A stretch of 64,000 nucleotides of DNA from Prosopocoilus inquinatus (lineage: Eukaryota > Arthropoda > Insecta > Coleoptera > Lucanidae). This document shows positions 1-11,944 of the stretch, one piece after another (position 1 is the stretch's first letter; every line of letters starts with the position of its first letter). A program made the translations under genes and the position numbers. The notes under the pieces were generated by a model. The model made no database searches and was not told the origin of the DNA. It was given only the letters and a program-made list of their open reading frames with translations. The stretch is from contig CM069872.1 of the NCBI GenBank assembly GCA_036172665.1, forward strand, positions 22,795,001 to 22,859,000, given 5' to 3'.

Positions 1-79
1 TAGAGAAGTTTCACTGTACATACTTTTCCCTGTTCATCACTCTTGTGGCCGATTCCATGGGAGCCAAAACTTTTCTTAA

Positions 80-840
80 GTTACAATATTTTCGAACTTC
101 TCATTTCAAAATATTGGCCAATTTTCTTTACCAAAAGCAACTAGCGTTGCTCTTATCTCTTCTTTCAATTCTATAATTCTTTGGAACGTATAAAATATGG
201 AATTCCATCGAGTCGCCACAGCTTGTTTTATTTTTTTAATCTCTTTTCCGTTTTGTTTTTCATATCTGTTTCTTTTAAAATGCGCTACTAGAGCTTTGGC
301 TTTTCCTATTAGGGGCTCCGTTGATATTAACCAATCTCGCACGATAAAATTAACGGTATGTGCTAAGCAATTTCAAGTTGGTTTTAAGAGCCTTTTTAAT
401 ATTTACACCATTATCTGAAACCGCCAACAATATTTTGTCTTGCAGATTCCACTCCACAACAATCCTCTTTAATTTGTTTGTCAAAATAGCGCTGGTATGA
501 TTTTCATTATAGAGCGTTGTTTCTAATATTATAGTTTTTGCTTCAAAATCCGAACTAATAAAATGTACGATGACTGCAATAAATCCCGCATTACGGGAAA
601 TCCAGCAATCCGTCGTTATAGTGTACAGAAACTGCATCTTTAATTAGCTTCTTTGTTTCATTGTAAACTTCCTTACATTTCGCCGGTAATAAAGCGCTGG
701 AAAGCATTTTTTTGGCTAAGTAATGCTTGGTTTGAATTTTCATTGCAGAAAAAAAACTTTTGTTAATTAAATAGAAGAGCAAGTGCAGTGAAATATGCAA
801 AATGCAAGACATTTCCCGAAAATAATTAGATCCAAGCAAT
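80..840 (-). pseudogene. hAT-family transposase remnant
   Basis: Three overlapping minus-strand reading frames together resemble the middle of a hAT (ZBED-like) DDE transposase. Read from 840 downward they give an N-terminal part, then a block with TTDCW followed by VSDNGVNI, the usual surroundings of the first catalytic aspartates, then a frame break near 360 where CLAHTVNFIV matches the hAT CxAHxLNL block, and finally TRWNSIFY, which is also conserved. The frame changes and the missing C-terminal dimerisation region show it is dead. No terminal inverted repeats were found, because the element runs off the left edge. The family call rests on motif order and is fairly safe; the subfamily is unknown. 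Confidence 0.75.
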
Positions 841-1129
841 TTTATAGAAATTGTGGACCTAGCGTTTTATTTTCTCGTACAAAAATAATAACGAATTTGT
901 ATAAACACTGCTCCACTCTAATCCTACTTAAGTGACTCATTTTGGCGATGGTGCACGAAATTCATTATCGAAATAAGAGAAAGCACTAAATAAACTTGCA
1001 GAATAATTGTCGAATTTGAAAAACTTTGGTAAAAAATTGCAATTTTTTCGGATCTAAGTCTTACTTGCCTAACTGACAGTTACTTATCGGGTGTGCAATG
1101 CCGATAAACATTTAACTAATGGCTACCTC

Positions 1130-1306
1130 TGTTACGTTCCGAGTACGGCCGCCGCAGCATCGCTTATCTCAACACGGTGTAAAACAAGATGTTGCATCGT
1201 GCTGACGCTTTGTTTTTAGTAGATTAGTGCATTGCATTGTAACAGTAGTATTAGTCCGAATTTTTGATTTTTTTTAAATCGTTTTACGCGAGCCCGTAAT
1301 TTAAGT
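1130..1306 (+). repeat. 5' LTR of the gypsy element
   Basis: This 177-bp LTR matches 13964-14192 but lacks roughly 50 bp in its middle that the 3' copy retains. It ends GTAATTTAAGT and runs straight into a primer-binding site. The length difference and scattered substitutions mean the insertion is old. Confidence 0.9.
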
Positions 1307-1323
1307 GGCGCAGTCAGTAGGAT
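1306..1323 (+). other. Primer-binding site of the gypsy element
   Basis: TGGCGCAGTCAGTAGGAT directly follows (and by one base overlaps) the 5' LTR. The TGGCGC start and following bases resemble the tRNA-Ser-type primer-binding sites of the 17.6/297 errantivirus group. The tRNA assignment is from memory of that family and not verified. Confidence 0.7.
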
Positions 1324-1599
1324 ATCCCAAAGGAACCGGACAAAAATCGCCGAAATCTTTCGTTTTAACGATTAATTGGGAAATTCACCTTCCGAAGATC
1401 AGACCACATCGCCGACATTGGGAGCCTTCGACATTGGAAGGTTCGGATAGCATCTCCGAAAATTTTCCACCGTAGGATTAAGTGCTTAGTGTTTAAGAAG
1501 AATTTCAACATTTCAACAGACATGAAAATCATCGTTTTATTAATGTAGGTAACTGCTCATCTTCCTTAATATTGTTTCCGTTATATTTTACCCTATTAT

Positions 1600-2070
1600 A
1601 TGTCCGAATTCGATAATCTTTTACAACAAATTTCTAATTGGTCAATCGATTTTCAATTATCTCCTGAATCTGAAAACCCGAAATCAAATTCTGACCTTAC
1701 AATGGAAAAACCAACCCTATAAAAAATCCATTTAGACGCCGTACCTAATTACGATGGCGATTATTCGACCTTGGCAATTTTTATATCTGCGTGCGAATAT
1801 TTGTTAACTGTGTTTTCCAATCGAGCGCAACCTGCGGATCCGTTAAATGAATATTTGATACGTGCGATAATAAGTAAATTAACTGGCAGAGCACTGTGTT
1901 TCAACCACCACCACGACCCCAATTACCCTTTGCACCACCGCCGAGACCAATGTTTCAACAATTTAATCAACGGACTTTTGCGTGGAAACCTACAATGCAA
2001 AGTTTTACGCAACCAAAACCGGAAATAAATGTTTTTCAACCCGGAATAAAGAAAAATTTGCCTGAACCTA
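1600..2070 (+). pseudogene. gag, 5' part
   Basis: A start at 1600 opens a frame that stops after about 40 codons at a TAA near 1720, then continues in another stretch with typical errantivirus capsid features, including an ACEYLL block and the ending RAIISKLTGRA. A large deletion then joins this to a proline-, glutamine- and phenylalanine-rich stretch. At 2070 the gene is cut by the 5.46-kb DNA element and resumes at 7533. The product would be the structural Gag of virus-like particles. It is not functional. Confidence 0.75.
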
Positions 2071-2179
2071 CACAGATAAAAATGCGGTGTTAGATTTAAT
2101 ACCGTTTTAACTCTTTTTGGTAGTTCCCTCGCGTCCATTTGCACAAGTAGTTAAACCCGAAGATGTTAAAATTTGAAGG

Positions 2180-2860
2180 AGTGAAAGTAACACCAAAAAG
2201 GAAATAAAGGTGTTAATTTGACTACACAAAGGTGTTGAAATTATTCTTTCAAAGACTTGCAATTACACTTTTAATGGTGTTAAAATTACACTTAAAGGTG
2301 TTGCAATTACGCTTTTAAATAGTTACATTTTAAAGCGTTAAAATTACACTGTACGGGTGTTAAAATTACACTGTACGGGTGTTAAAATTACACTGTACGG
2401 GTGTTAAAATTACACTTTAACGGTGTTAAAATTACACTTTAATGGTGTTAAAATTACACCTTAAGGATGTTAAAATTACACTTTAAGGTGTAAAAATTAC
2501 ACCTTGCGGATGTTCAAATTACACTTTAAGGTGTAAAAATTACAATTCACAGGTGTTAAAATTATACTTTAAGAGTGTTAAAATTACATTTGAATGCGTT
2601 AAAATTACACTGTACGGATGTTAAAATTACACTTTAACGGTGTTACAATTACACTTTAATGGTGTTAAAATTACACTTTAAGGATGTTAAAATTACACTT
2701 TAAAGTGTAAAAATTACACTTCACAGGTGTTAAAATTACACTTTAAGGTGTTCGACTTACATTTTAATGGTGTTAAAATTTTACTTTAAAGGTGTTAAAA
2801 TTACACTTTAAGGGGGTTAAAATTACTCTTTAAGGGGGTTAAAATTACTCTCTACGTTAA
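2180..2860. repeat. Subterminal tandem repeat, unit about 22-25 bp
   Basis: Around 25-30 imperfect copies of a unit close to GGTGTTAAAATTACACTTTA are arranged head to tail. Units differ by small substitutions (TTTAAC, TTTAAG, GTACGG variants), and a shorter AAGTGTAAAAATTACAC variant is interspersed. Repeats of this kind near an end are typical transposase-binding arrays in some DNA transposons; here that function is inferred only from position. Confidence 0.9.
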
Positions 2861-3879
2861 GTAATCAAGGAATATATCGTCTCTATCGAATAGAAGCAGC
2901 TTATATACCATTTCTACCAATTGTGTACAGCATACACTGTAAAGGCGACGTTTTATAAAAATGGAACATAAGCTGAAGTTGTTCTACAGGGAAGTATACT
3001 CTGGTATATTGGCTGTAACACCTGTAACGCGTAATGTTAAGCTTCATCTGATAAAAATGATACACAAGTTAATTTGTTTCCACATTTCAATATGAAATAC
3101 AGACCATTAAAATGCAAAATAATAATCAGGCTTACGATTTTGACTCACATCTCTCTTATCCAGTCAGTGTGATAGCAAAGAGTAGGAATATAAAGAGGAG
3201 ACTGCCGGCAAAATGTATTTTGGTTAGGAACTGCACTTATATATTAAGAAAACGATATATTATACCAAAATATATATTTCAATAATAACATTACATTACA
3301 AGAAAACACATAATAGGTTATTCTTATGTGGTGGAACTGACGTTTGCATATTTTTACACATAACTTAAAAAATTTGCCTACGGTAGCGCTACAGTCTTAA
3401 ACTGAAACTTGTATTACATCATAAAATTCAACCAGGTTGGCGGACGCGTATTCCTTACATGAGTACGAAAGGGCTGAAAGTATATTGCTCTCTTCCCAAT
3501 TCACACAAGAAATACGTGATCGTCTATCTACTTGGCTGAATCAGTCTGTAGACTATATCTTGTAACTATATAAATATCAATTGGATTATTGCATGGGTGA
3601 TGGTGTTCCTAAGTCATCAAATGAGTAAAATCCTTTAAACATATTACGGTTTCCTCATTATTGCTTTCTTGAATTTTATGTGCTTGAAAATATTCCGAAT
3701 ATGCGTAAGTTTCCCAAATCTTACAAAGTAAAAATGTGAATTATAAGAAAATATGTATTTTATTTTACCAAATTTTGGGAAATTGTTTTATTAATAAAAA
3801 TGAGTAATAAAAAAAATAACAAATGTACTGTGAGTACAAAGTGATTAAACTAAACCTGAATATTAAAATAAAAATGTTT

Positions 3880-6450
3880 TTGTACTTAATCTACCCGGAC
3901 ATTATTAATTTTTATTTGTATTTCGCGTTCCCGTGGTGTTAATATTATATTTTCGTTCGTTATCAATGAATAAACTTCGGTTTGAATATAAGTCTAGAAG
4001 GATCGCAAGTGATCGACAAAATTTAGTTTTAAAAACAAAATAACTTTAGAATAATTCGTCAAATGCACCCAATGCAGTTTTCGATTCACAAGGTATAAGT
4101 AACACCGTCGAGTATGATATAATAATTTACTATTACTTGCTTACACAATCCAACTGCAAGTAAATATGGTTGGGTTGTCTTCGCCTTATTTAAACCTTCT
4201 GCTAATGGGAGAGAGACCTGAAAAGTAAAGAATAGTAATTATATTATTATGACTCAAGATAAAGAAGTTATTTTACTCAGTTGAACAGTAGGTATTACTT
4301 CCGCGAGGCTGATTAAAATCTTCCTTACCGTGATTAATATAATATTTTTATTTTATTATTACAATGTATTTCTTCACTACTGGTACCTTTCTTTTAAATT
4401 AATCATTAATTTTTCATAAATGAAAATTCTAACGTCAAATCTTAGCTTGTATCTCAAGTTTTCTCTAAAGTCAAGGACCCTTGCGTCAATAGTTGTTACT
4501 GTAATTTAATGTAAAATTGATAGGAAATATTTTAGTTTAACCTAGGGAACTAAATACAAACATTTCTTATCAATCTTACATTAAATACGCAGTAACAACT
4601 ATTGAAGCAAAGGTTCTTGACTTTTGTAAATATTAGAAATGTCAGAAGAGAAATTCAACTCCTCGACCTAAGATAAGGTAATTAAGAAAGGTATGACATT
4701 TTTACAAGTTACTAGTAAAAAAATATTATTCTAGAAACGTAATTAATTACTTATAACTATAACACAATGATATACATACGTGATGATAACTGATGAGTCT
4801 GTCAGTAGCCTCGGTGACATTATTTTTTTACCACCCTTACGGCCTCTAGCAATGGGTGGTAATAAATGAACCAATGCTATCACACCATTCGTATCGTTAT
4901 CCCAGTCTGAATTCAAAAATAGCTGTGTTCTAAATGCAAAAAACAAAAGCAATACAACTCACCTGTTGGCACTTCACTACTTCCTTCTTTTGTTAATACG
5001 TAATATATTTGATTTAATAATTGTGGAAATTTTGTTACGAAACTGCCCGCATATCCATACATAAGATAAAAATCTTGATTTATCTGGAAAACAAATAATA
5101 TGGATTTTAACTGATATAAATATATGGTTGACTAATATACCAGTCCAGGAGTATCCGTAAATCTACGGAATTCTTCTAATATATTTTCACAACTATTCTT
5201 CCTTATGTTGAAAGTTTTTTTCATATACAAAAATATTTCATTTTTTTGGGTTTTCACGCAAGCATTATTTAAAAATTCTACGTATTCACCGTAATCTGTT
5301 ACAACGCTTTCTTCTTCACGCGTTTCCTGGGGACCTTTTTTTTGGGCGTTGTTGCGATTAATAGTGCGCAGTCTGTTTTCTAAAAATCCAGTTCTTTGAT
5401 CTGGATTAAAAAAACAGTTCCTAAAACTTTTTTAGATATTTTAAGTGCCTATACAAATGCATTAACTCACATATCCTCTGCCTTCATTATCTTCGAAGCA
5501 TGGAAATAGCTTTAGCAAACTGTAATTTTATATGTTTGTTTGGATAATTTCCATATTGCTCTATTATAATAGCTGCGGTTACATTAGTCAGCTTTTTTCT
5601 GCTTCCTAGAGTCAGTTCTCTTGTACTGTTATATTCTTTCACAATTGTTGCCCCTTCTGTGTGTGCTTTGAAACGTTCTATAAAATCCTGTGCAAATAAG
5701 AATTATCATTTTTAATTAATTAATTAATTAATTTTATTTTATTAATGACATACTAAAGTGATTAAGTTTTAAAGGGAAATATTTGTAGAGTGATATAACA
5801 CGCAATTTTTACAGATAAAAGTCGTACATTTTAACTTTTTTTACCTATATTGGTTTTCTTAACATAAATTTAAAATATTCCCCTCTCGTTTTTAATAATG
5901 CTGTATATTACCTGCTCATTGAAGGAATAAGACAACATTTGTTTATGTCCTTCAGGCTTCGGTGAAAGTGAACGTTCACAAATTAAACTTTGGGGAACGT
6001 CAGAACTACCAGAAAAATTAGTTAATATTGAAGCAACTGATATGTTGCCGCCAGGAGCTAAGAATTTTTTTTATTAGAATATAATTACTAATTTAAAACT
6101 TTTTAGATAATTACTTGATGGTAAAGAATTGGAATGTATTTCTTCGCCTTCTAGTGTTATATTTAAAATAACGCCTCTTGGATTGAACCAAATAAAGTCT
6201 TTTAATAAATCATTATCTATTTGATAGTGTGCTTCATCCTAATACTGAATTTTTTTTTCAGCAGGTATTTCAAATCGGTGAGCAACTGTAAATAAGCATA
6301 AAGTGATTGAACAAATAATGCCCGATGTATCAAAAGCGGAAAACAATAATTTAAATCTTGCGCCACTTCTTTACCCACGGCCAGAATCAAATAATTTCTT
6401 TTCTTTCTTTCGGCCATTAGGCGGCGTTCGAGAACTATCAGTTTAAATTA
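3880..6450 (-). pseudogene. Decayed multi-exon gene of a widespread uncharacterised insect and fish family
   Basis: Exons bounded by good splice sites can be followed on the minus strand: about 6115-6230, 5912-6057, 5471-5687, 5141-5420, 4963-5083, 4780-4929 and about 3890-4222. Recognisable blocks include FNPRGVILNITLEG, TGFLENRLRTINRN, DWDNDTNGVIALVHLLPP, QPYLLAVG and ALGAFDELF. From memory this combination belongs to a multicopy family of unknown function in insects and fish. A missing base in the 5471-5687 exon, a phase clash at the unusually short 33-nt intron (4930-4962) and stops in the last exon show decay. Its place inside a bounded DNA element suggests it is cargo or the element's own protein. 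I cannot assign a function. Confidence 0.6.
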
Positions 6451-6819
6451 CATGCGTTCGCACTTAAGCGCTTTTTTAACGACCACTGTAGTGTGGACAT
6501 AACTATTAAATCTCGTATGTTCTATTCACGGTGTCAGAAAAAGAGAGCGCTTGAAAGTTTTAGAAAACGCTCTTGCGAACTAGACCTTAACTATTTCAGA
6601 CATTTTATTAATAGCCGCTTGCACCATATCCAATTGAAAATTAAACCAGGTTTAACAGTGAGACCAATCTGCACCATAGCTTAAACCAATTCAATTTAAT
6701 CCGTCTTCCTGTTAAACCTGGTTTAATTTTTAACTAGACACGTTGCAAACAGCTTAATATGTTTAAGCTTGGTCACTGGCTTGGTCTAAAGTCATATAAC
6801 ACAAACAGTCATTGCTCCA

Positions 6820-6897
6820 GTAGGAGCTCGAACCTACGCCGCCGAGCGACATGACTTCGAAAGTCGATTATGTTGACCGCTAAGCCATTCGACGACC
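6820..6897 (-). tRNA. tRNA-like sequence or pseudogene
   Basis: Read on the minus strand, TGGCTTAGCGGTCA matches an A box and AGGTTCGAGCTCC matches a B box, spaced as in a tRNA with a long variable arm. A GAC/GTC stem would hold the loop TTTCGAA. The acceptor ends do not pair, and the anticodon and T stems have mismatches. This is therefore a degenerate tRNA or a tRNA-derived SINE head, not a working tRNA. Confidence 0.35.
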
Positions 6898-7532
6898 TTG
6901 AAATAACTTAATTATCTAAATAGTAAACACTTACCGACTCTATTAATAGCTTCCGTCACATCAACACTTTCCGTGTTAACTATTACCCACCTCTTTTGAT
7001 TATTAAACACAGCTCTGATATATAGGACGGGATTCTCCTCCAACTTCACCTATAAAAGCTAGCGAGAAGTGGAATATTTTCGTGTGAACGTGCCCCTTCG
7101 CATCGAGAGCATGATATCATCGATCAAATCGCCCACAATAATTTACCAACTTAACTACCAATAATTGTTATACTTTAATTTTTACGTGAGAATCTAACAC
7201 ATAAAAGTATAACAAAATGCTTTGGAAACTTTTTAACACCATTTTGTTGTGAAATAATATTTTTCTCCTAAAGTGAGTTAGATATTCACCGGTTCGGAAA
7301 AATTTCAACACACAAATATGTTAAATTTATCTTCAACACCGTAAAAGTGTAATATTTATCCGTTTCGTATATTCAAAATTTTTAACTACTGTACATGTAG
7401 TTAAATAAACATCAGAAAGAGTTACTTTGGTAAAATAAAAGAATAGTTTTCACTACATTATGTGAAATTTTCACTCTTTCAGTATAACGTTTATCTACTT
7501 ACTCCTTAAACTCCGCAAAATTTTTATCTGTG

Positions 7533-7785
7533 TACACCGATGGATACCTCCTCGGGAAATTTTTCCAGACGCACACATATCAGGCAACAACCCCAAGCCC
7601 CAGCACGACATTACATAAGTGAAGAACTTTTCTACCACAAAGACGGTAACAAAGCAGTAATTGACGTAACTCAAAACAAAGAAGATCAATATTATTATGA
7701 TCAACACTACGAGGATCAAGTTACCCAAAAAAACGAAGTTACTCCAGAATACTATGAAAATCAAGAGCAAAATTTTCAGATGTAA
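7533..7785 (+). pseudogene. gag, 3' part
   Basis: The Gag frame resumes after the DNA element with PMDTSSGNF and runs through a tyrosine- and glutamate-rich tail to a TAA at 7783-7785. This tail composition is usual at the C-terminus of errantivirus Gag, which has no zinc knuckle. Together with 1600-2070 it forms the remains of one gene. Confidence 0.75.
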
Positions 7786-7899
7786 TAGAAATAAATTCGA
7801 CTTCTCTGTCAAAATTACCATGTACGTACGTCGATTTCCTCGGTATATGACAGGAGGTATTCAAACTTTGACACATGCATCTTGAGTTTGGGAAAATTC

Positions 7900-8826
7900 A
7901 GGAGCTTTCATAAAGAATAAATTTTTCAGAGAAATCAATAATAAAGAATTTTCCCATATGTAGCCAACTTTCTGGCGGTCACTGTATAATATTGCTTGAA
8001 ACTAATTCAAAATTTATGATCGACACTGGATCAACAAAAACACTTATAAATTCAGAAATTGTGAAAAAATTTTATAATAATTATGTTCGCCAAGATCCAT
8101 TTCAAATTCAATCTGCTCACAATACTTCAGTTCACGGTTATAGCGTAACCATCCCGCTTTCAATTTTTTTTAAACGAACCTAGAAACATAAATTTTACAT
8201 TTTTGATTTTAAGCCTAAGTACGACGATTTAATTGGAGCTGACTTATTGAAATTATTAAACGCTTCGATTAATTTGCATCCGAAAACTTTAATCACCCCA
8301 GAGGCTAAAACACCTATTGTAGGCTGGGGGTATCACATTAACTATATTTCTTTCTTAACACTGGGTTCGTCACAAATAACACGCGAATGGAAAAATAACA
8401 CAAACTGTTTATTAGATTAATAAAATATAAAGTTCTAACATCGGGAAAAAATATAATAGCGGATTTGAAAATGTGAAGTGGAACACTGGCGTCTCGCGGA
8501 TGGCGCGACGCTTCGCGGGGTTCGTAAGACGCCCTTACTAGTTCAAACGCAGGCACTCAAGGTAGACCAGGGCTTGTTCCGCAGCGGAAGCTAGGCCAGG
8601 AGCTAGATGAGAACTGAGTTGAACTCTAGTGTCCGAAGGGCCGAAAGGGCCTTTTATTCCTCAGGGTCGTTGCTGGTCGGCTACTCGGGGTGGTGTCGGA
8701 TACTTGACCGTAGGCGTGGGGGTGAGTGATGGTAAGAAGGGCTCAGCGCGAGTTGGGTATTACGTGGCGCGCTACACTATATATTTTGAAGAGGAAGAAA
8801 CAAAACAATCAGAATTTAATTTTTAA
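7900..8826 (+). pseudogene. Aspartic protease region of gypsy pol, split by a solo LTR
   Basis: MIDTGSTKTLINS near 8025 holds the DTGS active site of a retropepsin. The frame has a stop around 8180 and other lesions before it is cut at 8317 by a solo LTR. It continues at 8777, and removing the solo LTR with one copy of its 4-bp duplication keeps the frame open to a TAA at 8824-8826. The protease would normally cut Gag and Pol. It is dead here. Confidence 0.75.
8318..8776. mobile_element. Solo LTR inserted in the gypsy protease region
   Basis: A 459-bp block starts TGTAGGCTGG and ends GCGCTACA, with inverted TGTAG/CTACA ends. It is flanked by CTAT on both sides (8314-8317 and 8777-8780). An AATAAA lies inside near 8418. 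Its sequence is more GC-rich and unlike the host gypsy LTR, so it comes from another LTR family. The restored host frame supports the boundaries. Confidence 0.85.
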
Positions 8827-8899
8827 ATCACTCTTTCGCCAAGACCAGAACAAATCGTCGAGTTACCAGTAGATAAAAATATTTGGTGAACGTGAAAAA

Positions 8900-10607
8900 T
8901 AAATAATTACCACTATGATTAACGCAAATGAAAATCCTATTTGTATTACGTTAAAAGAACCGCTTCACATCGAAGAATTTGAATGTACCGAAATTAATTA
9001 TTATGAGGAAATGGAAACGGATGAAATAGAAAATCCAGAATTCGACAGGTTGCAGATGAAAAATTTAAAAAATTTACGTTTAGATCATATGAAAGAATGC
9101 CGCTTACTTTTAATAATAAAATTAAGCATGCCATACACTTGAAAGATGACAAGCCGATTTATACAAAGTCATACCGATATCCGCAAGTTCACGAAGAAGA
9201 AGTGAAAAAACAAATAACTTCAATGCTTCAACAAGAAATAATTCAGCCCTCTACATCTCCTTGGAGCAACCTTGTATGGATAGTGCCGGAAAAGATGGAC
9301 GCCTCAGGTAAAAGGAAGTGGAGAACGGTAATTGACTAGCGCAAGCTAAAAGAACAGACTATCGACGATAAATACTCACTGCCGAATATCACCGATATTT
9401 TAGACAAGTTGGAAAGAAGTCAATATTTTAGACAGCACCGAGAACGACCACTATGAATATACGAGGATGCCGTTCGGACTGAAAAATGCACCAGCGACCT
9501 TCCAAACGGTCATAGATAACATCCTTCGAGGGATTCAGAACGAGAAATGCCTGGTGTATTTAAACGATATTATAATATTTACGACATCCCTGCAACAACA
9601 CTGCAAAAGAATAAAAGAAGTGTTCAACAGATTACGTGAAGCCAAACTTCAAAATTCAATTTGGACAAAAACGAATTCCTGAAGAAAGAAGTCGCCTATC
9701 TGGGACAAGTAATTACACCTAACGGAGTAAAACCAAACCCGGAAAAAATAAAAGCACAAAAGGAAATAAAAGGATTCTTAGGCCTTCTTGGATACTACCG
9801 ACGCTTCATCAAAGATTTTGCGAAACTTACTAAACCGCTAACGAAATGCCTCAAAAAGAACGCAAAAATCGAATATGACAAAGAATTCGTAAAAACATTC
9901 GAAAATGTAAACAAATTTTGGTAAATCACCCGATATTGCAGTACCCCGATTTTAATAAGCTATTTATATTAACCACCGACGCTTCAAATGTCGCTTTAGG
10001 TGCTATATTGTCGCAAGGAAAATTAGGAGAAGACCGACCCGTGGCATATGCATCCAGGACATTGGACGAAACCGAACAGCGATACTCTACTATCGAAAAG
10101 GAACCACTGGCCATCGTTTGGGCTACGAAATATTTTAAACCCTGCCTCTACGGACGAAAATTTCTAATTTGTACGGATCATCGACAGCTTCGATGGCTTT
10201 TTAAATTGAAGGAACCTAATTCAAAATTAGCACGTTGGAGACTACGTCTAGAAGAGTCCGATTATGAAATAATTTGTAAAAAAGGTGCCCACAATACCAA
10301 CGCCGATGCCTTATCGCGGATACAGATATATCCAATCGATATAGAATCAATAATCGCAAACCCGGACGAAGAACTAAACGATCTGCTAAAGGAATTAGAA
10401 ACTGATCAAGAAGAAAACCGATATGGATTGCGAGACATCAATACTCCGAAACCGCAAGAAGTACAACAAAAATTATCAGCGAGACGCGTTTCCGAAGGTA
10501 ACGACGATCCCGATGATTTAATTCAGGACATGATTCCGACTGTAAATAGCAACGAAAATAAGGAACCAAATAAGAGCATTTCAATTCTTGCTGACGCGAT
10601 AGAATAG
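8900..10607 (+). pseudogene. Reverse transcriptase and RNase H of the gypsy element
   Basis: RT starts around 9097 (KHAIHLKDDKPIYTKSYRYP) and continues to a stop replacing the residue after the TVID block at 9337. About 150 bp of palm sequence, including the first catalytic aspartate region, is deleted near 9430. The frame resumes with MPFGLKNAPATFQ. The catalytic YxDD box reads YLND, so one of the two metal-binding aspartates is lost. The connection domain and RNase H (TDASNVALGAILSQG, then CTDHRQLRWL) form a long open frame at 9918-10607. Functionally this copy is dead. Confidence 0.9.
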
Positions 10608-10629
10608 AAACCTATCAATATGCACTACT

Positions 10630-11944
10630 GTGTTTAATAATCCGAAACCCACCTCCAGAAAAGTTACACCTGAAAAAACTGTAATTTATTATGTACAAAT
10701 TTCGAAGGAATATAACAAAGACGAAATTATTGATCTTTTAAGGAAATACACGACCGCTTTACATTTCGATACCGATGAACTTTATCAAGATTTTTGCCGT
10801 GTATACACAAAAATATTTTCTGACAATGAACCCATATTAATACGGTGCATGTCAAAAAGAGTTTTTATACCTGATGAAAATGAAAAATTACGAATCATTC
10901 AAAATTATCACGAGGGAAAAACCAACCCAAGAGGAATCACCGAACTCTTAGTAAATTACAAAGAGAATACCACGGGCCTAATATGAAAACGAGGGTCGAA
11001 AATTTTATTAATCGTTGTGACGTTTGTAAAAAAGCTAACTACGAAAGATTAAACCCGCCCATACCGTTAATATTGACCGACACACCGAGTAAACGTTTTC
11101 CAATATTACATATCGATACATTTTCTATAGACAGTGTTCATTTTTTTGAAAATTATCTATGCATTTACAAAACACGGACAAGCAATTCATATAACAAACA
11201 AAAATTCAACCGAAATATCCGAAGCTTTATTAAAATATTTCACATTTTATTGTACCCCCGAAAATATCGTGTTCGATAGTGCTACGGAATTTCATAACAA
11301 TACTATTATACAATTTTTAACATTACACACAATCGATACGCATGTAACAACACCAAGACACCCATAATCTAACGGGTTAATATAACGATAACATTTGACT
11401 CTAATAGAACATTTCCGACTACTGCGCAATGAATCCCGAGACTTGCCTCAAAAATTAATGATTTATGCTCCCATAGCATACAATAATAGTATACATTCGA
11501 GTACGGGATATACGCCTTTTCAATTATTATTTGGCCACGCGTTGTCAAGAAGCCCATATGATGTGTTTTGTAATGAAAACTTCTTTCAACATTATGTCCA
11601 CGATCACAAAGAAAATTGAAAACGACTTGTGAATTAGTAAAGGACAAATTAAATAAGAATAAAACAAAATGCAAACGAAGAGAAATAAGGGACAACCGGA
11701 ACAATAAGTTTTGAAGGTAGAATAAACCGTTTACGAGAAAAATTAAAAGATGAATCGGAAGAAAAGTGTAAATAAATATAAAGGACCCTATACAATTTTA
11801 GAAATAAAAAATAATAATACCTGCAAGGTAATGACGTCAGAAAATCAAGTTAAGAAGATGCATCTAAAAAACCTTAGACAGCCTGTTACAGATGTTGCTG
11901 CTACATTGGAGCAACAACCGACAGCTTCAACATCAAAAGAATAA
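10630..11944 (+). pseudogene. Integrase region of gypsy pol
   Basis: The zinc-binding domain is visible as a histidine segment near 10910 and CDVCKKANYE near 11020. The catalytic core follows as ILHIDTFSID and then VFDSATEFHNN around 11270. The region after TPRHP near 11365 has stops and a frame change where the last catalytic glutamate is expected. A C-terminal part with YKGPYTILEIKNN appears at 11775-11820. At least four frame breaks make it non-functional. Confidence 0.85.

Larger units (their letters stand above)
2071..7532. mobile_element. 5.46-kb DNA element with CACAGATAAAAAT ends and subterminal tandem repeats
   Basis: The ends are CACAGATAAAAATGCGGTGT on the left and its approximate inverse on the right, where the right copy has three extra T's. 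Both ends are flanked by TA (2069-2070 and 7533-7534). Removing 2071-7532 with one TA rejoins the gypsy gag frame as EPT-PMDTS, a junction expected in errantivirus Gag, which fixes both boundaries. The left side carries about 650 bp of short tandem repeats. The interior has a decayed multi-exon gene on the minus strand. CAC-type ends, subterminal repeats and a 2-bp TA duplication recall the CMC (CACTA/Mirage/Chapaev) superfamily, but no transposase catalytic domain was recognised, so the class is inference. Confidence 0.8.

Noticed and set aside
2180..2860. CRISPR-like array
   Set aside because: The repeats are contiguous without unique spacers and lie in a eukaryotic transposon; this is a simple tandem repeat.
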